Shown piece after piece: positions 48,831 through 56,402 of a stretch of 64,000 nucleotides of DNA. The DNA lies in assembly GCA_016721315.1 (NCBI GenBank), contig JADKIL010000006.1:213201-277200 (forward strand). The letters run 5' to 3'. The notes under the pieces were generated by a model. That model was not told the origin of the DNA, searched no databases, and saw nothing but the letters and a program-made list of their open reading frames with translations. Source of the DNA: Candidatus Villigracilis vicinus. Its GTDB lineage: Bacteria; Chloroflexota; Anaerolineae; Anaerolineales; Villigracilaceae. The translations under genes were made by a program, and so were the position numbers. Position 1 is the first letter of the stretch; each line of letters starts with the position of its first letter.

Positions 48831-50183
48831 ATGGCACAAACACAAATCGCATGCCCTCGCTGTAGACAAATGATCCCTGCCAACGTTGAGCAATTGTTCG
48901 ACGTGACAGCCGATCCACAAGCCAAACAACGCCTCATGAGCGGACAGGTCAATTACGCCCGCTGTCAGTTCTGCGGGTATCAAGGACGTCTTGCCACCCC
49001 CGTGGTATATCACGATAATGAAAAAGAACTCTTGCTAACCTTCTTCCCCGCTGAATTGGGGTTGCCGGTCAATGAACAGGAACGCATGATCGGTCCGCTC
49101 ATCAAACAGGTGATGGACCGTCTCCCGCCGGAAAAACGCAAAGGCTATCTGCTCAAGCCGCAAGCCAACCTGACCTACGAATCCATGATCGAGACCATTC
49201 TCGGCAAAGACGGCATTACACCGGAAATGTTGAAAGAACAACAAGACCGGGTGCAGTTCATCGAAAAACTGATGCAGGTCACCTCGAAGGATGTGCGCAC
49301 TGAGTTGATCAAGCAAAATGCGAAGATCATCGATGAGCAATTCTTTGCTCTCTTCAGCCGCATTGCCCAGAGCGCCATGAACAGTGGACAGGAACAAATG
49401 GCACGTGTGCTCATTGATATCCAAACCCAGCTGCTTGAAGAGACTGAGTATGGGCGTCAGTTGAAAGAGTCAGTCGCAGAGTTGGAAGCCGCACAACATG
49501 AGTTGCAGGATGCCGGTCAGGGATTGACGCGTGAAAAACTGCTGGACTTTGTGCTTGCTTCCAAGTCCGATGCACGCATTCGCGCATACGTATCTCTGGC
49601 GCGTGGCGGCATGGATTACACTTTCTTCCAGACGTTGACCGAGCGCATTGAAGAAGCCTCCTCTGATGAAAAGACCCGCCTCGAGAGCATTCGCGAAAAA
49701 CTGCTTGGCTTTGTTGCGGAAATTGATAAACAAATGGAAGCGCGCCTCAAACAGGCTCAAGACTTTGTTGAGGCATTATTGAAAGCGCCAGATATTGAGC
49801 AAGCCGTCAGCGCAAACCTGGACAAATTCACTCAAGACTCGGTTGAGGTGGCTCAACAAATGCTCAGGCAGGCGACCGAAAAGAACGAATACGAGCGGAT
49901 GGGCAAACTGCAGAAGATGATCCAGGTGCTGCAAACCGCCAGCGCACCGCCTGAAATTTCCATCATCGAACAGTTGATCCAACTGCCAGATGCGGCAACC
50001 GTTGAAGAAGCATTAACGCAGAACCCGGATATCGTCACTCAGCAATTGCTGGATACCCTTACCGGGCTTGCCACTCAAATGGAATCCCAGGGAGATAACC
50101 CCGAAGCCAAGGCGATGGGAGATAAATTGAGCGAGGTTTACAAAGTTGCGCTCAAAGTCTCGATGAAAAAGAACATGGGCTAA
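48831..50183 (+). CDS. CpXC-domain protein with long helical C-terminus
   Basis: A 450-residue protein. The N-terminal 120 residues form a CpXC domain: CPRCRQMIPANVEQLFDVTADPQ (first Cys pair), CQFCGYQG (second pair), then PVVYHDNEKELLLTFFP. The two CxxC pairs probably bind zinc. The remainder (about 130-450) is almost entirely alpha-helical with heptad-like stretches, rich in Gln, Glu and Lys, suggesting a long coiled-coil scaffold. CpXC proteins have no established function. A clear TATAAT lies at 48788-48793, about 38 bases before the start. A strong terminator overlaps the end of the gene. Confidence 0.75.
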   Translation: MAQTQIACPRCRQMIPANVEQLFDVTADPQAKQRLMSGQVNYARCQFCGYQGRLATPVVYHDNEKELLLTFFPAELGLPVNEQERMIGPLIKQVMDRLPPEKRKGYLLKPQANLTYESMIETILGKDGITPEMLKEQQDRVQFIEKLMQVTSKDVRTELIKQNAKIIDEQFFALFSRIAQSAMNSGQEQMARVLIDIQTQLLEETEYGRQLKESVAELEAAQHELQDAGQGLTREKLLDFVLASKSDARIRAYVSLARGGMDYTFFQTLTERIEEASSDEKTRLESIREKLLGFVAEIDKQMEARLKQAQDFVEALLKAPDIEQAVSANLDKFTQDSVEVAQQMLRQATEKNEYERMGKLQKMIQVLQTASAPPEISIIEQLIQLPDAATVEEALTQNPDIVTQQLLDTLTGLATQMESQGDNPEAKAMGDKLSEVYKVALKVSMKKNMG

Positions 50184-50217
50184 AAAGAAGGTCACCGTAA
50201 AGGTGACCTTCTTTTTT
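50183..50217. terminator. Bidirectional terminator between CpXC and PIG-L genes
   Basis: Perfect 15-bp stem (50183-50197 / 50203-50217) with loop GTAAA, A-run before and T-run after. It overlaps the stop of the CpXC gene and the end of the convergent PIG-L gene. Confidence 0.88.
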
Positions 50218-51025
50218 ATCTCAATCCGGCAAACAGGTCTGTTTCTTTCGCGCGCCCGCCATTCACCAAACTAAATGCCCGAAAGAATGTGCCCTGCATC
50301 GCCAAGACAGCTACAGCCGCATCTTCGTGCATTTCAGCCAGAGCGCCCAAAGTTGCCAATTGGCTCTTATGGCACTGAATGGCACGCCAGGCAGTATGGC
50401 AATACTCCGCCATTTCAATATGCGTAGTGATCATCCAATCCTGCCACGGCGCTTCGCCGCGGATCTGGTCATCCACAGGGAAGGTCATATCACCCATGAA
50501 TGGGGCAATAAGATTGACAAAATTTTCACCATCCACCATGTAGTAGAGTTTTTGGACACGATACGCAGCGAGATTCTGCGGGTCCTTGTAACTTGAGTCG
50601 GCAGCGCAAACAATGGCGGCGTTGGTAAACTGTCCAACGGCGATGTGATCCGGGTGACCGTAGTTGCCGTCATGCGGAAATGTCACCACCACTTGTGGCT
50701 GAATGCGGCGTATATGAGTGACGATTTTTGCTATGGCTTCAGCAGGGTCAGCTTGATCCACTTGCCCATCGACGTAGTTAAGAAATGACAGACTTTTCAT
50801 GCCAAGCTCATTCACGGCATTCTCCAACTCTGTGGTCCGAAGTTGACCGAGGCGCTCCTTGCCAGGATTCTGCTCTTCGGGTCCGAACCAGCCCACTTCC
50901 CCGCGTGAAGCGCAGACGAGATGAGTCTCCATGCCTTCGGCGGCATACTTCGCGAGTGTGCCGCCCATCCCCATCGACTCGTCATCAGGATGGGCAAAGA
51001 CAGCCAACAGTTTTAGTGCGGTCAT
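50216..51025 (-). CDS. PIG-L/LmbE-family N-acetylglucosaminyl deacetylase
   Basis: A 269-residue zinc enzyme; AGGAGAATTCG precedes the ATG. It has the family signature AVFAHPDDESMGMGGTLAKYA (His and two Asp of the AHPDD motif), then VVVTFPHDGNYGHPDHIAVGQF with the second HPDH zinc ligand. The length is typical. Relatives remove the acetyl group from GlcNAc-inositol or GlcNAc-malate conjugates (mycothiol or bacillithiol synthesis) or from other N-acyl sugars. A mycothiol/bacillithiol ligase is not seen nearby, so the substrate is open. The upstream terminator (51044-51065) ends against this gene's ribosome-binding site. Confidence 0.85.
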   Translation of the reverse strand: MTALKLLAVFAHPDDESMGMGGTLAKYAAEGMETHLVCASRGEVGWFGPEEQNPGKERLGQLRTTELENAVNELGMKSLSFLNYVDGQVDQADPAEAIAKIVTHIRRIQPQVVVTFPHDGNYGHPDHIAVGQFTNAAIVCAADSSYKDPQNLAAYRVQKLYYMVDGENFVNLIAPFMGDMTFPVDDQIRGEAPWQDWMITTHIEMAEYCHTAWRAIQCHKSQLATLGALAEMHEDAAVAVLAMQGTFFRAFSLVNGGRAKETDLFAGLR

Positions 51026-51043
51026 CGAATTCTCCTAAAAAAT

Positions 51044-51065
51044 CTGCCGCCCATTTCGGCGGCAG
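51044..51065 (-). terminator. Terminator between HugZ-like and PIG-L genes, abutting the PIG-L ribosome-binding site
   Basis: Minus-strand stem CTGCCGCC / GGCGGCAG (51044-51051 / 51058-51065), loop GAAATG, followed by ATTTTTTAGGAG. The T-run runs straight into the AGGAG of the PIG-L gene. Confidence 0.75.
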
Positions 51066-51076
51066 GAGTAGTTGAG

Positions 51077-51550
51077 TTATCGCTCTGAAACTTGCAACAG
51101 GGCTTCTGCGGTGATATTGAATGCTTTGGCAAAACCTGCCACATACCGCCCGCCGCGCGGAGTGATACGCCAAAAACTAAAATCGACCATATTGAACAAT
51201 TGCTCCGCTTCAGGGAAACGCACAAGGTATTGCGCCTTTAGCGGAGTGAACCCCGGCTCGCCAACCTGGATCATCTCTGCCTTGCCGCGAATAGAAACAC
51301 GCGCCAAAGTCTGAGGGTCACTGCGTCCATCATCTGTTTCACAGATCATCAGGCTTACACGGTTATCCTTTTGCATATCCACAGTATGCTGGGCGAGACG
51401 GCTCACAAAAATATAAAATGCCGAAAAATCATCGGCATAAATATAGGCTGCCATGGAAACCTGCGGCGCTTCATCTCTCAGCGTTCCAAGAGACGCAATG
51501 CGCGTATTGCGTATAAGTTGAGCTAAAACCTTTTCTGACTGTGCATCCAT
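51077..51550 (-). CDS. HugZ-like pyridoxamine-phosphate-oxidase-fold protein
   Basis: A 157-residue protein with the split-barrel flavin/heme-binding fold: LIRNTRIASLGTLRDEAPQVSMAAYIY, then FYIFVSRLAQHTVDMQKDNRVSLMI, and RVSIRGKAEMI. This matches the HugZ / heme-utilisation group, in which the N-terminal barrel binds heme or FMN. The longer HugZ C-terminal domain is absent, so this is a short form. The role could be heme degradation or general flavoprotein activity. Its start lies 6 bases after the stop of the FHA-regulator gene, so the two are an operon. The basis for co-regulation is not obvious. Confidence 0.75.
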   Translation of the reverse strand: MDAQSEKVLAQLIRNTRIASLGTLRDEAPQVSMAAYIYADDFSAFYIFVSRLAQHTVDMQKDNRVSLMICETDDGRSDPQTLARVSIRGKAEMIQVGEPGFTPLKAQYLVRFPEAEQLFNMVDFSFWRITPRGGRYVAGFAKAFNITAEALLQVSER

Positions 51551-51556
51551 GCTGGA

Positions 51557-52249
51557 TCATTCGCCTATCTGTGGGTTGTCTAATCGCAGACCATGCCCAC
51601 GTACGGTGTTTATATATTGATGACCGGGATCGAGCACTGCCAGCCTGTCGCGCAAACGGCGGATCAAAGCGTCCAATGCCTGATCCGACACACCCGCAGT
51701 CTGATCCTCGCCCCACACATCAGAAACGAGACTGGTACGTTCCACCACCTGCCCCTGATTTTCATATAATGTCCAAAGCAATTTAAATTGCTGGGCAGAC
51801 AATGGCGGAATTAACTGCTGTTGATTCACCCAAACCTGACGTGATTTCTGCTCCATCACAAGCCGCCCGGCACGCGGTCCATTCTCGGCAAGCGGCATGG
51901 TCGCATCGGATGTCAGAAAGGTAAATTGCTGAGCCAGTGCGATCCCAAGCATATCCCCATCCTGCAACATGATCGGACCTGTGATCTCCGTGCCATTATG
52001 ATTTGTGCCGTTCTTACTCCCGAGATCTTCAAGGGTAACCCCTTCTTGATTCGGAGTGATGCGTGCATGAAATCGTGACACCTGACGATCCTGCACCTGT
52101 ATATCGCAGCTGGGGTCGCGCCCCATCATCAGGGTGCGGCTCAAAGTCCAGCGCTGCCCCTTTAGGGGACCGTCCTGCGCAACAAGAATGGGATATTCCT
52201 CTTCGCGGTCCATAATCTCCTCATCGCCTCTTGTGAGCATGTATTTCAT
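51557..52249 (-). CDS. FHA-domain / OmpR-type winged-helix transcriptional regulator
   Basis: A 230-residue regulator. An FHA phosphothreonine-binding domain occupies about residues 20-110 (MMGRDPSCDIQVQDRQVSRFHARI, LEDLGSKNGTNHNG). A C-terminal winged-helix DNA-binding domain occupies about 130-230 (LSAQQFKLLWTLYENQGQVVERTSLV, then QALDALIRRLRDRLA, YINTVRGHGLRL), like the output domain of OmpR-type regulators. The design resembles EmbR, where phosphothreonine binding controls DNA binding. Start at 52249; an alternative ATG at 52213 has GAGGAG but only 3 bases away. A Ser/Thr kinase is encoded divergently at 52384, which makes it a likely partner. Confidence 0.85.
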   Translation of the reverse strand: MKYMLTRGDEEIMDREEEYPILVAQDGPLKGQRWTLSRTLMMGRDPSCDIQVQDRQVSRFHARITPNQEGVTLEDLGSKNGTNHNGTEITGPIMLQDGDMLGIALAQQFTFLTSDATMPLAENGPRAGRLVMEQKSRQVWVNQQQLIPPLSAQQFKLLWTLYENQGQVVERTSLVSDVWGEDQTAGVSDQALDALIRRLRDRLAVLDPGHQYINTVRGHGLRLDNPQIGE

Positions 52250-52383
52250 CTCTATATTGCAAAGGCGTTTATAATATAGCAGAAAAGCGGATTTCTGTGC
52301 ATGGGATTATAGTGCAAAAGTGATACACGCCGAAAATATCACTTCGCCATCACTACCGTTTTTGAAATCAAGAAGGAGAAGGT

Positions 52384-53373
52384 TTGCCCCTATCATTAAT
52401 GAACGGGGAGACCCTGCGTGAGCGCTATATTGTCCGCGAACAGATCGGGCAAGGCGGCACGGGTAATATTTACCTTGCAGAAGACATTCGCCTGCAGGGG
52501 CGTTTATGCGCTCTTAAAGAAGTAGAGCATAATCAGGTTCTCCCATCCGAAGTCCTTACACAAGCCCGCGACCAGTTCTTTCGTGAGGCATCTGTTCTCG
52601 CGCGCCTCGATCATCCCAACCTGCCCAAAGTATCAGATTTCTTCTCAGAAGGTCCGCGTGATTACCTGGTAATGGACTACATCCCCGGCAAAGACCTGCG
52701 CCAAATAATGCAGGATGCCCGCCGCAGCAACACCTTCCTCTCTGAGAAAGAAGTCCTCAACTGGGCAACCCAGATCGCAGAAGCACTCAGTTACTTGCAT
52801 CATCAAGACCCGCCCATTGTTCACCGTGACATCAAACCCAGCAACATCAAATTAATGCCGAGCGGGCTGGTCAAACTTGTAGATTTTGGTCTGGTCAAGA
52901 TCATGGCACCCGGCGAAGTGACCATCACCGTCATTCAAGGTCAGGGAACTGCCTTGTACACTCCGCTTGAACAATACGGAGGCGACGACACCCACACCGA
53001 TGCCAAAGCGGATATCTTCTCCTTTGGCGCAACTCTCTATCACCTACTGACAAATGAACCGCCTGCCGAGGCACGCAAGCGCTTCCTCAATAGCCGCAAC
53101 CTGACTCCACCCATCGACATAAATCCACGCCTAAGCCAGCACGTGGAAAGAGCCGTTCTTTGGGCTATGTCACTCCACCCCGATGACCGCCCTGCGGACG
53201 TACTGATCTTCCGTGACGCACTTCTCGGTAAATTAGAAGCACCAACCCAAATTCAGTCCGAACGTTTTGGCTTTGAGACACCGCCCTTCTCCATTTTCAC
53301 TTCGGAACAAATCGCAGGGTATATTGCATTTGGGTTATTTTTGGTAGGGCTCATTGCAACCGTCGTTCGCTAA
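52384..53373 (+). CDS. Ser/Thr protein kinase with C-terminal transmembrane helix
   Basis: A 329-residue kinase. TTG 52384 is the start because AAGGAG lies 5 bases away; the ATG at 52399 is too distant. The kinase domain (about 12-285) has GQGGTGNIYLAED, catalytic Lys45, VHRDIKPSN (Asp149), DFG (167-169) and the substrate lobe WAMSLHPDDRPADV. A single hydrophobic helix (about 305-325) ends the protein, placing the kinase at the inner membrane face with no external sensor domain. It is divergent from the FHA-winged-helix gene, and a Thr-phosphorylated target of this kinase could be recognised by that FHA domain. Downstream is a strong terminator. Confidence 0.88.
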   Translation: MPLSLMNGETLRERYIVREQIGQGGTGNIYLAEDIRLQGRLCALKEVEHNQVLPSEVLTQARDQFFREASVLARLDHPNLPKVSDFFSEGPRDYLVMDYIPGKDLRQIMQDARRSNTFLSEKEVLNWATQIAEALSYLHHQDPPIVHRDIKPSNIKLMPSGLVKLVDFGLVKIMAPGEVTITVIQGQGTALYTPLEQYGGDDTHTDAKADIFSFGATLYHLLTNEPPAEARKRFLNSRNLTPPIDINPRLSQHVERAVLWAMSLHPDDRPADVLIFRDALLGKLEAPTQIQSERFGFETPPFSIFTSEQIAGYIAFGLFLVGLIATVVR

Positions 53374-53385
53374 GCCTTGCTCAAT

Positions 53386-53429
53386 AAAAAACTCACCCTT
53401 GAAAGCTAGCTTTCAAGGGTGAGTTTTTT
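53386..53429. terminator. Strong bidirectional terminator
   Basis: Perfect 20-bp stem (53386-53405 / 53410-53429) with loop CTAG, preceded by A5 and followed by T7. It lies between the kinase gene (stop 53373) and the TtuA-like gene (ending 53470). Confidence 0.93.
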
Positions 53430-53469
53430 TAAGAACCAACGAGGGGATTATTGTATCCACCATGCAGAT

Positions 53470-54408
53470 CTATAAACCAGTTACCTCACTCGCCTTTTCA
53501 AGCATACGGCAAAATGAACACAACTCGGGTGCAGACGTAGGTTGACCGCATTTCGCGCAAGGATGGATATGCGCCGCATCTTTGTCCCGCTGAACAAACA
53601 ACTCCCCGCTCTGCCGCGCATCCAGGAAGCGCAGGTAAAACGTCAATTTCGTCCCCGGGCGAACATTTTCCAACTGGTTCAACGACTCTTTGTAGAAGAC
53701 CTGAGTGGCACCTTCCGCAAACGGGCATTCATCATAAATATATTCGATGCCGCGGGCAATGGCATAGGCGGTCATCTCGCGCTCATAAAAGCGGCACAGC
53801 GGTTTTACTTTGCGCGCCAATCCCTCGGCAGAAGGCAGGACAGGACCCTGTCTCAAAAGATAATCCGCCGACCATTGCAGTGTATTCCCGAACAAAACTG
53901 CCGCCTCATCATCCAGGTTATGCCCTGTCGCCAGAACATCATATCCAAAATCACGTGCGATGCGGTTCATTTCATGCCTCTTCGTCAAACCGCATACCGA
54001 GCAAGGCTTGCCATATCCACGATGAGTGACCTCGGAAAGTACGGGGATGGAATGCCCATATTCTTTTTCAACATCCACAACATGCAGCGTAAGGTTGTTC
54101 GCTCGTGCAAATTCTTCCGTCAGACGATGAGACTCGTTCGAATAATTAACTCCACCGTCAATACCCAAGCCAAGATACAGACCATCTGCCTTGTAACCGA
54201 GGCGTACAAGAATATCCCACAACGAAAGGGAATCCTTACCGCCTGAAACCGCTACAAGGATCTTCTCATCGCGGGTGAACATATTGTATTTTTTAATGAA
54301 GCGTTCCGTCTGCTCCGGGATCCATTCCAAAAAGTGGTCTTTACACAACGCCATGCGATGCTGGCGCATATTGATCGAGGCTCTCTCTCCGCATTTTTTA
54401 CACTTCAT
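53470..54408 (-). CDS. ttuA: TtuA/Ncs6-like tRNA 2-thiolation enzyme
   Basis: A 312-residue member of the TtuA/Ncs6 (TIGR00269) group. N-terminal zinc finger MKCKKCGERA...CKDH, PP-loop VAVSGGKDSLSLWD, then CSVCGLTKRHEMNRI and ATGHNLDDEAAVLFGN for the catalytic Cys/ATP region. The C-terminal zinc finger is HPCAKCGQPT...CSFCRML. The enzyme adenylates uridine and transfers sulfur to give 2-thiouridine, using a sulfur-carrier protein. The gene encoding such a carrier starts 2 bases upstream on the same strand (54411-54605). This is the pairing known from Thermus TtuA-TtuB, and in archaea/eukaryotes Ncs6-Urm1. Confidence 0.88.
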   Translation of the reverse strand: MKCKKCGERASINMRQHRMALCKDHFLEWIPEQTERFIKKYNMFTRDEKILVAVSGGKDSLSLWDILVRLGYKADGLYLGLGIDGGVNYSNESHRLTEEFARANNLTLHVVDVEKEYGHSIPVLSEVTHRGYGKPCSVCGLTKRHEMNRIARDFGYDVLATGHNLDDEAAVLFGNTLQWSADYLLRQGPVLPSAEGLARKVKPLCRFYEREMTAYAIARGIEYIYDECPFAEGATQVFYKESLNQLENVRPGTKLTFYLRFLDARQSGELFVQRDKDAAHIHPCAKCGQPTSAPELCSFCRMLEKASEVTGL

Positions 54409-54410
54409 AA

Positions 54411-54605
54411 TTAACCGCCCGAGATCACAGCCACAAGCTTTATAACATCCCCATCTTTCAGCAACTCATCCTCGGTCATCAGCTCGCCTTCACGGGTCGC
54501 AATGATCGACTCTGGAACGATACCGCACTTCTTTAAAGCATCCAGCAAAGCCATTCCAGATTTAACTTCATATTCCTTGTTACGCAAGATCAACTTGGCT
54601 GTCAT
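54411..54605 (-). CDS. MoaD/ThiS/TtuB-like ubiquitin-fold sulfur carrier
   Basis: A 64-residue protein with AGGAGTGAACT before the ATG. The short beta-grasp fold has the C-terminal Gly-Gly (VAVISGG), which becomes the thiocarboxylate that donates sulfur. It is immediately upstream of the TtuA-like gene, so it is the natural donor for tRNA 2-thiolation. A GG-tail carrier could also serve molybdopterin or thiamine synthesis, but no such genes are nearby. An E1-like activating enzyme is not in this window. Confidence 0.85.
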   Translation of the reverse strand: MTAKLILRNKEYEVKSGMALLDALKKCGIVPESIIATREGELMTEDELLKDGDVIKLVAVISGG

Positions 54606-54739
54606 AGTTCACTCCTGGCATTCGACACAGCTATTATTAAAAACACAGGCACGTACTGCAAAACATCCTGTTTCTTGCAGCCTATTATTATTTGCACTTC
54701 ATCCAAAGGACGGATATTCTACCACCAACAAAAGTCATC

Positions 54740-54768
54740 TTGACATCTGCACAAGCATAACGTAGATT
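54740..54768 (+). promoter_or_regulatory. Consensus-like promoter giving a leaderless glycosyltransferase mRNA
   Basis: TTGACA (54740-54745), exactly 17 bases, TAGATT (54763-54768). The ATG at 54775 follows 6 bases later, so transcription is expected to start on or beside the start codon; there is no Shine-Dalgarno. Confidence 0.75.
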
Positions 54769-54774
54769 CAGAAT

Positions 54775-55971
54775 ATGCGAATCGGAATGATGGTCGACAG
54801 CTACAAGCCGTATATCAGCGGAATCACAAATTATGTCGAGGTGAACAAACAATCCCTCGAAAAAGCCGGGCATGAGGTCTTCGTATTTACCTTCGGCGAC
54901 CTCGAATACGAGGACTCCGAAACCAATATCATCCGCAGCCCCGGGGTACAACTCGCCGATACAGGCTTCTATCTCTCCATGCGTTATTCACGCGAGGCAA
55001 AAAAACTATTGCAAAGCATGGACGTTGTACATGTCCATCACCCATTTTTGAGCGGACGCCTTGCCCTGCGCTATTGCCGCCCTGTCCAGATCCCGATCAT
55101 ATTCACCAATCACTCCCGTTACGACCTGTATGCGCAAGCCTACCTGCCCATGATGCCGGAAGAGGTCAGCCTTGGAATGCTGCAATCATACATGCCGCCC
55201 TTCTGCAAAGCCATGGACCTCGTCATCGCTCCATCGGCAGGAATGGAAAAGGTTCTGCGGGAATTCAAAGTGGAAGCGGATATTGAGATCGTGCCAAACG
55301 GAGTGGACTTGACCAGTTTTCAATCTGCAGCCCCGCTTGCACGCGCAGACTATGGCTACGAACCGGAAGACATCCTCATTGTTTATGCCGGGCGCATTGC
55401 CATTGAAAAGAACATCCCCTTCCTGATCGATTCTGTTGCCGGGATCGCCAAAGCCGTGCCGAACGTTCATCTCTTATTGGTGGGCGGCGGGATACAACAA
55501 TACGAAGAGGAAGTTCGTGAGCACATCCAAACCCTGGATAATCCTGAACACATCCGCATGGTCGGCAGAGTGCCGTACGACCAACTCCCCGCCTATCTTG
55601 CCATGTGCGATATCTTCGCCACCGCATCCGTCACGGAAGTGCATCCGCTTTCGGTCATCGAAGCCATGGGTGCCGGACTTCCCACCATGGGAGTTGACTC
55701 TGTTGGGGTTGGGGACACAGTTCAGGACGGCATCACCGGCTTTTTAGCGACGCATGACATGCCAGCTTTCACCGCCAAACTCACCCGCCTCTGTCTGGAC
55801 CCGGAACTTCGCAAACAAATGAGCCGATCAGCACGAGAAGCTTCTTCTGCTTACGCCATCGAACGCACTACCAAGATCATGCTGAACCAGTATGAACGTC
55901 TGCTTCATGGTCCACGCAAGATGGATCTCCACACACGTCTGCAGGAAATTCTGGAGAAATTCCTTTCATGA
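54775..55971 (+). CDS. GT4 family glycosyltransferase
   Basis: A 398-residue retaining glycosyltransferase of the GT-B fold. It starts with MRIGMMVDSYKPYISGITNYV, the usual glycine-containing donor-side loop. Later come VVHVHHPFLSGRLALRY, an N-terminal-half PNGVDLTSF motif, then the C-terminal donor-binding segment TEVHPLSVIEAMGAGLPTM with the conserved E-x7-E (EVHPLSVIEA). The relatives include PimA-like and diacylglycerol glucosyltransferases. The last helix (residues about 370-398) is amphipathic, suggesting membrane contact. It probably builds a glycolipid or cell-surface glycan. Its stop overlaps the YraN start by four bases (ATGA). Confidence 0.87.
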   Translation: MRIGMMVDSYKPYISGITNYVEVNKQSLEKAGHEVFVFTFGDLEYEDSETNIIRSPGVQLADTGFYLSMRYSREAKKLLQSMDVVHVHHPFLSGRLALRYCRPVQIPIIFTNHSRYDLYAQAYLPMMPEEVSLGMLQSYMPPFCKAMDLVIAPSAGMEKVLREFKVEADIEIVPNGVDLTSFQSAAPLARADYGYEPEDILIVYAGRIAIEKNIPFLIDSVAGIAKAVPNVHLLLVGGGIQQYEEEVREHIQTLDNPEHIRMVGRVPYDQLPAYLAMCDIFATASVTEVHPLSVIEAMGAGLPTMGVDSVGVGDTVQDGITGFLATHDMPAFTAKLTRLCLDPELRKQMSRSAREASSAYAIERTTKIMLNQYERLLHGPRKMDLHTRLQEILEKFLS

Positions 55972-56321
55972 GCGGACATAATCAACAAGTTGGCGCCTGG
56001 GGTGAGGAAACTGCCGCAGCCTGGCTGGCAGGCAAAGGCTACGAGGTGATCCGCCGCAACGTCCGCACACCGTATGGGGAAATTGACATTATCGCCAGAA
56101 AATCAAATTCCACCATCTTTGTTGAAGTAAAGACACTCACCGCCTCAAAATCCTTTTTCCCCGAACACCAGATCACCGCCCGCAAACGCGAGCACATGCT
56201 AAACGCTGCCACGCACCACGCCGCCGAAAACGAGATCGAACACTGGCAGATCGACGTCATCGCCATCGAAGGCAAACCGGGAAGTACACCAATTATCCAT
56301 CACTTCGAAAACATCCAGTAG
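55968..56321 (+). CDS. YraN/UPF0102 family protein
   Basis: A 117-residue protein matching UPF0102: GEETAAAWLAGKGYEVIRRNVRTPYGEIDIIARKSNSTIFVEVKT. The Asp/Glu-x-Lys pattern (EIDIIA ... FVEVKT) is the active-site core of the restriction-endonuclease-like fold, so an ancestral nuclease activity is possible. The family is widely conserved in bacteria, usually near ribosome or cell-division genes, and its role is unclear. Here it overlaps the glycosyltransferase gene (ATGA), so it is coupled to it. Confidence 0.9.
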   Translation: MSGHNQQVGAWGEETAAAWLAGKGYEVIRRNVRTPYGEIDIIARKSNSTIFVEVKTLTASKSFFPEHQITARKREHMLNAATHHAAENEIEHWQIDVIAIEGKPGSTPIIHHFENIQ

Positions 56322-56342
56322 CTTAACGAAAATCCTTTGGGA

Positions 56343-56348
56343 TATAAT
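56343..56348 (+). promoter_or_regulatory. Possible -10 box of the GH25 fusion gene
   Basis: TATAAT at 56343-56348, about 55 bases before the start at 56403. No matching -35 at 17 bases was found, so support is limited to the -10. Confidence 0.35.
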
Positions 56349-56402
56349 CATTAAAAGATCATTCAAGATTCTCACCGGTTCATGACAAACAAGGAGACTC
56401 TC

